A stretch of DNA of 5,413 nt from Deltaproteobacteria bacterium (GTDB lineage Bacteria > Desulfobacterota > GWC2-55-46 > UBA9637): contig JACRNK010000194.1 of NCBI GenBank assembly GCA_016234985.1, positions 1-5,413 of the forward strand, written 5' to 3'. A program made the translations under genes and the position numbers. This document shows, piece after piece, positions 1 through 5,182 of this stretch. Under the pieces are notes generated by a model, which was not told the DNA's origin, did no database searches, and saw only the letters and a program-made list of their open reading frames with translations. The first letter of the stretch is position 1, and each line of letters begins with the position of its first letter.

Positions 1-737
1 AAATAAAACAACAAACGGATATTTGCCCTGTCCAAGGCAATTTCTGTAACCGTTTGCAATCGCATGATTTATGCCTCTATCCCTTATCCAACGGTTATTT
101 ACATAGATAAAAAGCCCTTTGGTTGAGGAGTAGGCCTCTTCTGGTTTTGCAATAAAACCATGCAACTTTAATATCCCGTCTCCTGATTCCACAGGCATAA
201 TGCCATTCAGAAAATCCCTCCCAAATATATCCGCAATCCTTTGCTTCAAATCGGCCTTTACGGAAGTATCCAGCATAGATACATTATTGTTATAAAGCCT
301 GAATCTTACGGAAGGGTGCGCCAATGCAAGCCTTATGACAGTATCCGAGATATGGCCTGTCTCTGTTGCAACAGACCGCATAAATTTGAGCCTTGCCGGC
401 GTATTAAAGAATATATCCCTAACCTCAATTGCTGTGCCATCGGCACAGCCGGCATCCCTGACCTCTTCTCTGCTTCCGCCCTTTATCTTCACCATAGCGC
501 CTGCAATTTCGCCGGAAACCTTTGTTGTTCTTTCGTCATGCCCTCGCCGTTGTCAACAACCTTTATCAGCTTCCTGCCGCCGTCCTGAATATAGACAGAT
601 ATATCTGTTGCCTTTGCATCAATAGAGTTTTCAACAAGCTCTTTTACAATCGATGCGGGTCTTTCAATAACCTCGCCTGCGGCAATCTTTATGGCAAGGG
701 ACTCGGACATTACCTTTATTTTATTGCATTGCGGCAT
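1..737 (-). pseudogene. mutL: DNA mismatch repair protein MutL, N-terminal part, broken by an internal deletion/frameshift; runs off the left edge
   Basis: MutL is the GHKL-ATPase that couples MutS mismatch recognition to strand removal. The first piece (737 down to 489) has the family N-terminus: [12 protein letters not shown], the catalytic-Glu segment ELVENSIDA and the DNGEGM nucleotide motif. After TKE the frame is lost and stops at 489. In another frame (about 531 down to 1, open throughout) MutL resumes with [14 protein letters not shown], then GTAIEVRDIFFNTPARLKFM and VNNRWIRDRGINHAI, the transducer-domain signatures. By comparison with E. coli MutL, about 45 residues are absent at the joint, including RHATSK and the GFRGEAL lid motif. 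As written it cannot make a working ATPase. I chose ATG 737 over ATG 710 because the intervening KIKV matches family N-termini. The C-terminal half lies outside the window. A real lesion and an assembly error are both possible. Identity is certain; the broken status is certain only for this sequence as given. Confidence 0.9.
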
Positions 738-743
738 AGAATG

Positions 744-773
744 ATGTTAAGGCATTATTGCCTTTAATGTCAA
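744..773 (-). promoter_or_regulatory. Sigma70-like promoter for mutL
   Basis: On the minus strand TTGACA (773-768, a perfect -35) is followed after 18 bp by TAACAT (749-744, 4 of 6 to TATAAT). The -10 box ends six bases before ATG 737, so the transcript would start at or beside the start codon. It is a motif match only, but correctly placed and oriented. Confidence 0.45.
749..764. promoter_or_regulatory. Small palindrome inside the mutL promoter spacer
   Basis: AAGGCA-TTAT-TGCCTT is a perfect 6-bp inverted repeat with a 4-bp centre. It lies almost exactly between the -35 and -10 boxes of the predicted mutL promoter, a usual place for a repressor operator. It is short enough to be chance, and no regulator gene is visible nearby. 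Confidence 0.3.
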
Positions 774-798
774 CAACAGCATAGAATGCATAATCTTC

Positions 799-827
799 TT
801 GAGACAATAGCGCAAAACCAATAGAAT
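799..827 (+). promoter_or_regulatory. Sigma70-like promoter for the EamA transporter gene
   Basis: TTGAGA (799-804) and TAGAAT (822-827) each match consensus at 5 of 6 positions and are exactly 17 bp apart. The -10 ends six bases before ATG 834, so initiation would fall on or next to the start codon, giving a leaderless or nearly leaderless message. No Shine-Dalgarno sequence is seen before that ATG, which agrees with this. Confidence 0.55.
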
Positions 828-833
828 GGTTTT

Positions 834-1691
834 ATGCTTTGGATATTGTTTGCCGTCATCACCGCCTTTTCCCTGTCAACCGCCGACGCCCTGAGTAAGA
901 GGGCGATGCAAAAAAGCGATGAATATGTGATTGCATGGGTAAGGGAAGGTTATGCCCTCCCCTTTATTGCCTTTGCGTTGTTTTTCATCCCGATACCGCA
1001 TCTGGATAAGACATTCTGGCTCTCTGTTCTCATACTTTTGCCGCTGGAGATTACAGCGCTCATCCTCTATGTAAAGGCGATAAAAACCTCTCCTCTATCG
1101 CTCACCATACCGTTCATGGCCTTAAGCCCCGTATTCATAATCATTATTGCATTTTTTCTGCTTGGGGAATGGCCTGACAAATCAGGATTTGTCGGTATAT
1201 TTCTTATCACTGTGGGCGCATATCTGTTGAATGCCAAAGCAGGCAATCTCGGACTTTTAGGCCCGATAAAGGCAATCGCAAAAGAGCGCGGCTCTGTGCT
1301 GATGATTATTGTTGCGGTCATATACAGCATAACATCCACCATCGGAAAGATTGCCGTCCAGCATTCCAGCCCGATATTCTTTGGGTTCTTTTATCCGTTG
1401 CTGTTAACCCTCGTCCTCTCTATGGTTGTGGGTGTTAGAGGAACTTTACATCAGGTGGTATCCAGACCGGCAACCTTTTTATCAATCGGCATATTCACTG
1501 CAATAATGATTTTATCCCATTTTCTGGCTATAAGCATGGCTGATGTGGCTTATGTAATATCCGTAAAAAGGACGAGCCTTGTCTTCAGCGTATTTTATGG
1601 ATGGCTTGTGTTTAAAGAGGTAAATATAGGAGAGCGGCTGCTCGGAAGCGGGCTTATGTTAGCAGGGGTTGTTTCAATAACAGTATTTTGA
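834..1691 (+). CDS. EamA/DMT-superfamily inner-membrane transporter
   Basis: This 285-residue, very hydrophobic protein has about ten predicted membrane segments arranged as two similar halves, the standard architecture and length for EamA (drug/metabolite transporter) proteins. The first half ends with the family-like stretch around residues 82-132 (AIKTSPLSLTIPFMALSPV, then a membrane helix ending LLGEWP, then GIFLITVGAYLL). The second half repeats the pattern at 232-282 (AISMADVAYVISVKRTSLVF, WLVFKE, LLGSGLMLAGVV). Such proteins export or import small metabolites in the cytoplasmic membrane; the substrate cannot be read from sequence. ATG 834 is the only sensible start: a stop codon lies in frame just upstream (822-824) and the next ATG (residue 25) would remove the first helix. 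The gene is divergent from mutL and probably has its own promoter. Arginine codons are mostly AGA/AGG (5 of 7), as in mutL. Family confidence is high; no specific gene name is justified. Confidence 0.9.
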   Translation: MLWILFAVITAFSLSTADALSKRAMQKSDEYVIAWVREGYALPFIAFALFFIPIPHLDKTFWLSVLILLPLEITALILYVKAIKTSPLSLTIPFMALSPVFIIIIAFFLLGEWPDKSGFVGIFLITVGAYLLNAKAGNLGLLGPIKAIAKERGSVLMIIVAVIYSITSTIGKIAVQHSSPIFFGFFYPLLLTLVLSMVVGVRGTLHQVVSRPATFLSIGIFTAIMILSHFLAISMADVAYVISVKRTSLVFSVFYGWLVFKEVNIGERLLGSGLMLAGVVSITVF

Positions 1692-1717
1692 TATAAACGG
1701 TACTGATTTTGTATAGG
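1688..1717 (+). promoter_or_regulatory. Possible sigma70-like promoter for recQ
   Basis: TTGATA (1688-1693, 5 of 6) overlaps the transporter stop codon and is followed after 18 bp by TATAGG (1712-1717, 4 of 6). Initiation near 1724 would give recQ a leader of about 90 bases containing both palindromes described below. The alternative is read-through from the transporter gene. Confidence 0.35.
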
Positions 1718-1723
1718 TCTTTG

Positions 1724-1750
1724 TCCCCCTCTGGAGGGGTAGGGGGAGGA
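1724..1750. repeat. C/G-rich palindromic repeat before recQ
   Basis: CCCCTC (1726-1731) pairs with GAGGGG (1734-1739), and TCCCCCT (1724-1730) can instead pair with AGGGGGA (1741-1747), so two mutually exclusive stems are possible. The sequence has the look of a dispersed intergenic repeat (from memory, similar CCCCCTCTGGAGGGG strings occur between genes in many bacteria). There is no U-run, so it is not a classic terminator. Confidence 0.5.
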
Positions 1751-1765
1751 CGGACACCACTGTAT

Positions 1766-1784
1766 GACAGGCAAGATGCCTGTC
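1766..1784. repeat. Perfect 8-bp hairpin repeat, GACAGGCA-AGA-TGCCTGTC
   Basis: GACAGGCA (1766-1773) and TGCCTGTC (1777-1784) are perfect inverted copies around a 3-base centre. The hairpin begins two bases after an ATG at 1764 that is in frame with recQ, so the first residues of the longest reading frame (MTGKMPVPP) are simply translated repeat. This argues that recQ really starts further downstream. Confidence 0.6.
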
Positions 1785-1811
1785 CCACCGGGAGGAACAA
1801 TAAAAATACAA

Positions 1812-4010
1812 ATGGATAATGGGTCTGTAATGAGAGATGCCCTTCAAACCGTATTCGGCTTTCGCTCGTTCCGTCCGAATCAGGAGGCGATTATCAAAAG
1901 CATACTGGCTGGCAGGGATCTGTTCGTCGTGATGCCGACCGGTGGCGGAAAATCGCTCTGCTATCAGCTTCCGGCAAAGATCATGTCCGGCGCAGCAATC
2001 GTTATCAGCCCGCTTATCTCTTTGATGAAAGATCAGGTTGACGCTGCGCGGGCGAACGGGATCGCGGCCTCGTATCTGAACAGTTCATTGGATTCCCGCG
2101 AGGTTTCGGAAGTCTTGCGGGATTTGAGAAATAAAAAGATCGAGCTGCTCTACATCGCGCCGGAGCGGTTTGCCATGCCGAATTTTCTTGAAACTCTCAA
2201 GGCCATGCCCGTCTCGTTTTTTGCCATAGACGAGGCGCACTGCATCTCGGAATGGGGGCATGATTTCCGTCCTGATTATCTGAGCCTTTCCGTAATTCCC
2301 AAAGCATTTCCGAATATACCTGTTGCGGCCTTTACCGCAACCGCCACAGACAGGGTGCAGGAAGATATATGCGCGCGGCTCGGGCTGAGAAAACCTTTTA
2401 TCGTGCGCGCGTCTTTCAATCGCCCGAATCTTTTTTATCAGGTGCAAAGGAAATCCGGCGTGGAATCGCAGATACTTGAATTTCTCGGAACTCATCCCGA
2501 CGAGTCCGGCATCGTGTATCGCACTACGCGCGACTCTGTTACAACGACTGCGGATTTCCTCAAAGCCCACGGCGTCAATGCCCTTCCCTATCACGCAGGA
2601 CTTGAGCCTGATGTGCGGGGCAAAAATCAGGATGCGTTCAACCGTGACGAAGCGCAGGTGATCGTGGCAACCATCGCCTTCGGCATGGGCATTGACAAAT
2701 CCAATGTGCGTTTTGTGATTCACGCAGACCTGCCGAAAAATATCGAGGGATATTATCAGGAGACAGGGCGCGCCGGACGCGACGGCGAACCAGCCCGCTG
2801 CCTGCTCTTTTTCGGCAGAGGAGATATTCCCAAGATAAGATATTTCATAGATCAGATGCCGGGCAACGCAGAGCGCACCGCTGCTATGGAAAATCTGAAC
2901 CGGATGGTCGGCTTCGCATCGCACAATGTGTGCAGGCGAAGGCAGTTGCTCGGTTATTTCGGCGAACGGTATGCGGAGGAAAATTGCGGCGCCTGCGATA
3001 TTTGCGCCGGAAACATCGAGCGGATTGACATTACCCGCGATGCGCAGATCGTGATGTCCGCCATATTCAGGACAGAGGAGCGGTTCGGAGCAGGACACAT
3101 CGTTGATGTGGTTACGGGAGCGGACACAAAACGGATTCGCGCCTTCAGTCATAACGTCATAAAAACTTACGGCGCGGGAAAAGATAAGGACAAAGAACAC
3201 TGGCGGCTCATTGTTGACGAACTGCTCGCGCAGGAGATAATCCAACAGGAGAGCGGCAAATATCCGGTATTGAAACTGACGGAAAAGGCAAACGCAATCC
3301 TGCGCGGCAAGGCGCATGTTGAAGGATTAAAACGTGACGAGCCAAAAGAAAAGGCGCGGGCAAGGGGCGGGGTCGAAAGGTTTGACCAAACACTCTTTGA
3401 CAGGCTGCGGATAATGAGAAAGCGGATAGCGGACAGCGAGCGAGTTCCGCCTTTTGTCGTGTTCTCGGACAGAACCCTGCACGAGATGTGCAGATACTAT
3501 CCCGCAACCAAGCGCGATATGAGAAATATCAGCGGCGTCGGCGATGTGAAGTTAGAACGGTACGGCAATAAGTTTATTCAGGAGATTGCGGAATACCTTG
3601 CCGAAAATCCGAATACACAGCGCAGAGAGCGGAATACGGAATATAAATCGGAAATTCGAAATTCAAAATCCGAAATCACGGGGACTGTCGAAGAAACATA
3701 CCGGCTGTTCCAAACAGGCTTGTCTCTGGAACAGATAGCGGCACAGCGCAACCTCGCGCCCTCAACCATTGCAAGCCACATAGAAAAACTCATTCAGGCA
3801 GGCAGGGATATGGACATAGACCGTTTGATTGCCCCTGCAAAGAGGCAAGAGATAGAAGATATGTTTTCTACGATCAAAGAGCGGGGGCTCAAGCCCGTTG
3901 TAGAGGCCGGAAACGGGAGGATAAGCTACGAGGAGGCACGGATAGTGAGGGCGTGGATGGCAAGGAAGATGATGGATAAACCGGGAATGTATAGCAAAGA
4001 CATTCGGTAA
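1812..4010 (+). CDS. recQ: ATP-dependent DNA helicase RecQ with C-terminal HTH_40-type domain
   Basis: RecQ unwinds DNA 3'-to-5' in recombination repair and replication-fork restart. Residue numbers here count from ATG 1764. Motif 0 is FGFRSFRPNQ (31-40), Walker A MPTGGGKS (57-64), DEAH 156-159, the aromatic-rich loop SEWGHDFRP (162-170), TATAT 191-195, motif V VATIAFGMGIDK (301-312) and motif VI QETGRAGRDG (332-341). Zinc ligands are C390, C408, C411 and C414. An RQC winged helix (about 425-520) and HRDC (about 540-612) follow. The tail (about 640-735, with GLSLEQIAAQRNLAPSTIASHI) matches the HTH_40 domain of many longer bacterial RecQs, which explains the length beyond E. coli's 609. All catalytic and zinc residues are present. 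I prefer ATG 1812 (732 aa); ATG 1830 is also possible, since ATG 1764 lies at the edge of a palindromic repeat. GGGAGGA at 1790-1796 is rather far (15 bp) from 1812. About two thirds of the arginines in the core are CGN, unlike the genes to the left, hinting at a different origin. Confidence 0.96.
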   Translation: MDNGSVMRDALQTVFGFRSFRPNQEAIIKSILAGRDLFVVMPTGGGKSLCYQLPAKIMSGAAIVISPLISLMKDQVDAARANGIAASYLNSSLDSREVSEVLRDLRNKKIELLYIAPERFAMPNFLETLKAMPVSFFAIDEAHCISEWGHDFRPDYLSLSVIPKAFPNIPVAAFTATATDRVQEDICARLGLRKPFIVRASFNRPNLFYQVQRKSGVESQILEFLGTHPDESGIVYRTTRDSVTTTADFLKAHGVNALPYHAGLEPDVRGKNQDAFNRDEAQVIVATIAFGMGIDKSNVRFVIHADLPKNIEGYYQETGRAGRDGEPARCLLFFGRGDIPKIRYFIDQMPGNAERTAAMENLNRMVGFASHNVCRRRQLLGYFGERYAEENCGACDICAGNIERIDITRDAQIVMSAIFRTEERFGAGHIVDVVTGADTKRIRAFSHNVIKTYGAGKDKDKEHWRLIVDELLAQEIIQQESGKYPVLKLTEKANAILRGKAHVEGLKRDEPKEKARARGGVERFDQTLFDRLRIMRKRIADSERVPPFVVFSDRTLHEMCRYYPATKRDMRNISGVGDVKLERYGNKFIQEIAEYLAENPNTQRRERNTEYKSEIRNSKSEITGTVEETYRLFQTGLSLEQIAAQRNLAPSTIASHIEKLIQAGRDMDIDRLIAPAKRQEIEDMFSTIKERGLKPVVEAGNGRISYEEARIVRAWMARKMMDKPGMYSKDIR
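3630..3677 (+). repeat. A/T-rich repeat segment read in frame inside the recQ linker
   Basis: Between HRDC and the C-terminal domain, the DNA becomes a run of related units: GGAATAC, GGAATAT, then GGAAATTC, GAAATTC and AAAATCCGAAATC (3650-3677). They translate as the polar, low-complexity stretch NTEYKSEIRNSKSEIT. The style matches short dispersed intergenic repeats, not coding DNA, and it lies where an unstructured linker is expected. Confidence 0.5.
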
Positions 4011-4049
4011 GGTTATAATATTGCAATTTTCGCCATTCCCTCGGAAGAA

Positions 4050-4131
4050 CGTCATTCCGGCGGAAGCCGGAATCCAGAGGTTTTTAAGATAAAAGATGCT
4101 GGATTCCGGCTAAAAACATGCCGGAATGACG
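4050..4131. repeat. Palindromic element 1 (full copy) directly after recQ
   Basis: The ends CGTCATTCCGG (4050-4060) and CCGGAATGACG (4121-4131) are perfect inverted copies, and the inner GCCGGAATCCAG (4066-4077) pairs with CTGGATTCCGGC (4099-4110). It can fold as one long hairpin or as two: ATTCCGGC/GCCGGAAT at 4054-4073 and again at 4103-4127. It begins 39 bases after the recQ stop and could help end or protect that transcript; the following bases are only mildly T-rich (4134-4147). Confidence 0.85.
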
Positions 4132-4160
4132 ACGGTTTTAGACTTTTACAACAACCTCTA

Positions 4161-4189
4161 TTGACAGGACAATTTCTTCATGTTTCAAT
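4161..4189 (+). promoter_or_regulatory. Sigma70-like promoter for the 62-aa gene
   Basis: A perfect TTGACA (4161-4166) is followed after 17 bp by TTCAAT (4184-4189, 4 of 6) with an extended -10 TG at 4181-4182. Initiation near 4196 would leave a leader of about 23 bases that includes the strong ribosome-binding site of the downstream gene. Confidence 0.5.
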
Positions 4190-4218
4190 CGTTTCAAATG
4201 CGTCAACAGGAGAGCAAC

Positions 4219-4407
4219 ATGGCAGAGCTTACCCAAAAAAACACAGAATTTGCAAAATGTGAAACGGTTCTAACAACACGGCAACTATTAGTTGCACAGG
4301 AGACCATGAAGTGGTGTCTTAATTATGTGACTCCATTATTTATTGCAGATCCGCCTGATCAGCCGAATGCTAAAGTTTATGCAAATGGAACAGCAATTGG
4401 ATATTGA
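4219..4407 (+). CDS. Small protein of unknown function (62 aa)
   Basis: I do not recognise this family. The start at ATG 4219 is chosen because AGGAG (4208-4212) lies six bases upstream; a longer reading frame from ATG 4180 would start inside the promoter. The protein begins MAELTQKNTEFAKCE, has a semi-hydrophobic middle (MKWCLNYVTPLFIAD) and ends NAKVYANGTAIGY. It has two cysteines (C14, C33), no signal peptide, no clear membrane helix and no known motif. It resembles small RebB-type proteins only in size and an MAE start, which is not enough to call it. It sits alone between palindromic element 1 and the cluster at 4435-4683, with its own promoter and ribosome-binding site, so it looks expressed independently. 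The good translation signals make a real gene likely; function is open. Confidence 0.6.
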   Translation: MAELTQKNTEFAKCETVLTTRQLLVAQETMKWCLNYVTPLFIADPPDQPNAKVYANGTAIGY

Positions 4408-4434
4408 AGGCAATCTTAACTTGCGACATATAAA

Positions 4435-4490
4435 GGGATATACCGTATCCCAAAACACTGGATGCCGGATTAAAGACTTCCGGCATGACG
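4435..4490. repeat. Partial palindromic element (2a) with an atypical left hairpin
   Basis: The right half is typical: CTGG at 4459-4462, then ATGCCGGA (4462-4469) pairing with TCCGGCAT (4479-4486), ending TGACG at 4490. The usual ATTCCGGC left arm is missing; in its place GGGATA (4435-4440) pairs with TATCCC (4446-4451). It is either a decayed element or an unrelated hairpin beside a half copy. It lies about 30 bases after the 62-aa gene. Confidence 0.55.
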
Positions 4491-4521
4491 AATATAGGAA
4501 CCTCTGAACAAGTAAGAATTT

Positions 4522-4596
4522 CGTCATTCCGGCGGAAGCTGGAATCTATAAGGTTTAACCGGGCAACAACTGGACACCGGTTTTCACCGGTGCGAC
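4522..4596. repeat. Palindromic element 2b (full copy)
   Basis: The left hairpin ATTCCGGC (4526-4533) / GCTGGAAT (4538-4545) has one mismatch. The right hairpin is CACCGGT (4575-4581) / ACCGGTG (4586-4592), followed by CGAC in place of the usual TGACG. The layout matches element 1, but the right-arm sequence has changed on both sides while staying fully paired. Confidence 0.75.
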
Positions 4597-4606
4597 AAAA
4601 AACGAC

Positions 4607-4683
4607 CGTCATTCCGGCAGGTTTTAAGCCGGAATCCAGAATGTCTTAAAAGAGACTGGTTCCCGGCTTTTGCCGGAGTGATG
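4607..4683. repeat. Palindromic element 2c, abutting the GIY-YIG gene
   Basis: The left hairpin ATTCCGGC (4611-4618) / GCCGGAAT (4628-4635) has an enlarged loop. The right hairpin keeps only CCGGC (4663-4667) / GCCGG (4672-4676). The end reads GCCGGAGTGATG in place of GCCGGAATGACG, and this creates GGAG at 4675-4678, ten bases before the next gene's ATG. Ten bases separate it from element 2b. Confidence 0.75.
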
Positions 4684-4688
4684 GGAAA

Positions 4689-4985
4689 ATGCCTATGCCG
4701 AAACAACCTTGTGTTTATATCCTTGCAAGTAAGAAGAATGGGACTCTTTATGCAGGAATAACATCTAATCTCATAAAAAGGGTATGGGAACATAAGAATG
4801 ATCAAGCAAATGGTTTTACCAAAAAATATGGAGTTCATATGCTGGTTTGGTATGAGGCACATGAGACCATGATGTCGGCCATTGCGCGGGAAAAGGCAAT
4901 CAAGGAGTGGAAACGCGCATGGAAGCTGGAGTTGATAGAGAGTATGAACCCTGATTGGAAGGATTTGTATCAAAACCTTCTTTGA
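4689..4985 (+). CDS. GIY-YIG nuclease-superfamily protein (98 aa, stand-alone domain)
   Basis: This is a single-domain member of the GIY-YIG superfamily, the small 'putative endonuclease' type related to UvrC N-terminal and homing-nuclease domains. The GIY strand is CVYILAS (8-14), and the YIG strand is LYAGITSN (20-27) with Ala in place of Ile. Next come the conserved Arg/His helix LIKRVWEHKN (28-37), FTKKYGVHMLVWYE (43-56), the catalytic-Glu helix AREKAIKEWKRAWK (66-79, Glu at 68) and the family ending NPDWKDLY (87-94). Length is normal for the family. ATG 4689 is supported by GGAG at 4675-4678 (10-base spacing), which belongs to palindromic element 2c; ATG 4695 is a weaker choice. No separate promoter is seen. 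The gene lies directly between two elements of the same repeat family. Related proteins are predicted to cut DNA, but a cellular role is not established for most, and none can be read here. Family assignment is secure, activity is not. Confidence 0.9.
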   Translation: MPMPKQPCVYILASKKNGTLYAGITSNLIKRVWEHKNDQANGFTKKYGVHMLVWYEAHETMMSAIAREKAIKEWKRAWKLELIESMNPDWKDLYQNLL

Positions 4986-5026
4986 CTGGACATTGACAAG
5001 AGTCGGAGAAGTGAAATAAAAAGAAG

Positions 5027-5113
5027 CGTCATTCCGGCGGAAGCCGGAATCCAGGGTTTGAAACATATTGGCATATACGCAGATTCTGGATACCGGCTTT
5101 CGCCGGTATGACG
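5027..5113. repeat. Palindromic element 3 (full copy) after the GIY-YIG gene
   Basis: The left hairpin ATTCCGGC (5031-5038) / GCCGGAAT (5043-5050) equals that of element 1. The right hairpin is ATACCGGC (5090-5097) / GCCGGTAT (5102-5109), ending TGACG (5109-5113). The T-to-A change in one arm is matched by A-to-T in the other. It has the same orientation as elements 1, 2b and 2c. The rest of the 197-bp gap (4986-5182) shows no convincing gene; a TTGACA at 4993 has only a poor -10. Confidence 0.85.
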
Positions 5114-5182
5114 AAATTCTTGCCTTTTCAAAGGTTCCTAAAAAAGAAATCGTATGAAAGAATTTAAGAGGAGCAAGAACAA

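Larger units (their letters stand above)
736..828 (+). repeat. Three copies of ATAGAATG in the mutL/transporter intergenic region
   Basis: The 8-mer ATAGAATG occurs at 736-743, 781-788 and 821-828 in the same orientation, with starts 45 and 40 bp apart. Each copy contains TAGAAT, a 5-of-6 match to a -10 box; the third is the -10 of the predicted transporter promoter. The copies could be duplicated promoter pieces, a regulator site or chance. Confidence 0.4.

Noticed and set aside
241..767. Plus-strand open frames of 81-115 codons over the mutL region
   Set aside because: They are antisense to mutL coding sequence and show no domain or start signal.
1724..1750. Rho-independent terminator of the transporter gene
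   Set aside because: Stable stems are possible but no T-run follows on either strand, so a dispersed repeat is the better description.
2085..3317. 410-codon open frame on the minus strand opposite recQ
   Set aside because: It is antisense to a fully conserved RecQ and has no recognisable domain; long shadow frames are common opposite GC-richer genes.
4014..4019. TATAAT just after the recQ stop as a promoter
   Set aside because: The hexamer is perfect, but the position 17 bp upstream (ATAGCA) matches a -35 at only 3 of 6, and no gene follows directly.
4050..5113. CRISPR array
   Set aside because: The copies are 75-90 bp, differ in sequence, are strongly palindromic and are separated by anything from 10 bp to whole genes, with no regular spacers or cas genes.
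4050..5113. Integron-type gene cassettes with attC sites
   Set aside because: Small genes alternating with palindromes suggested this, but the elements lack the GTTRRRY core ends, the tandem copies contain no gene between them, and no integrase is present.
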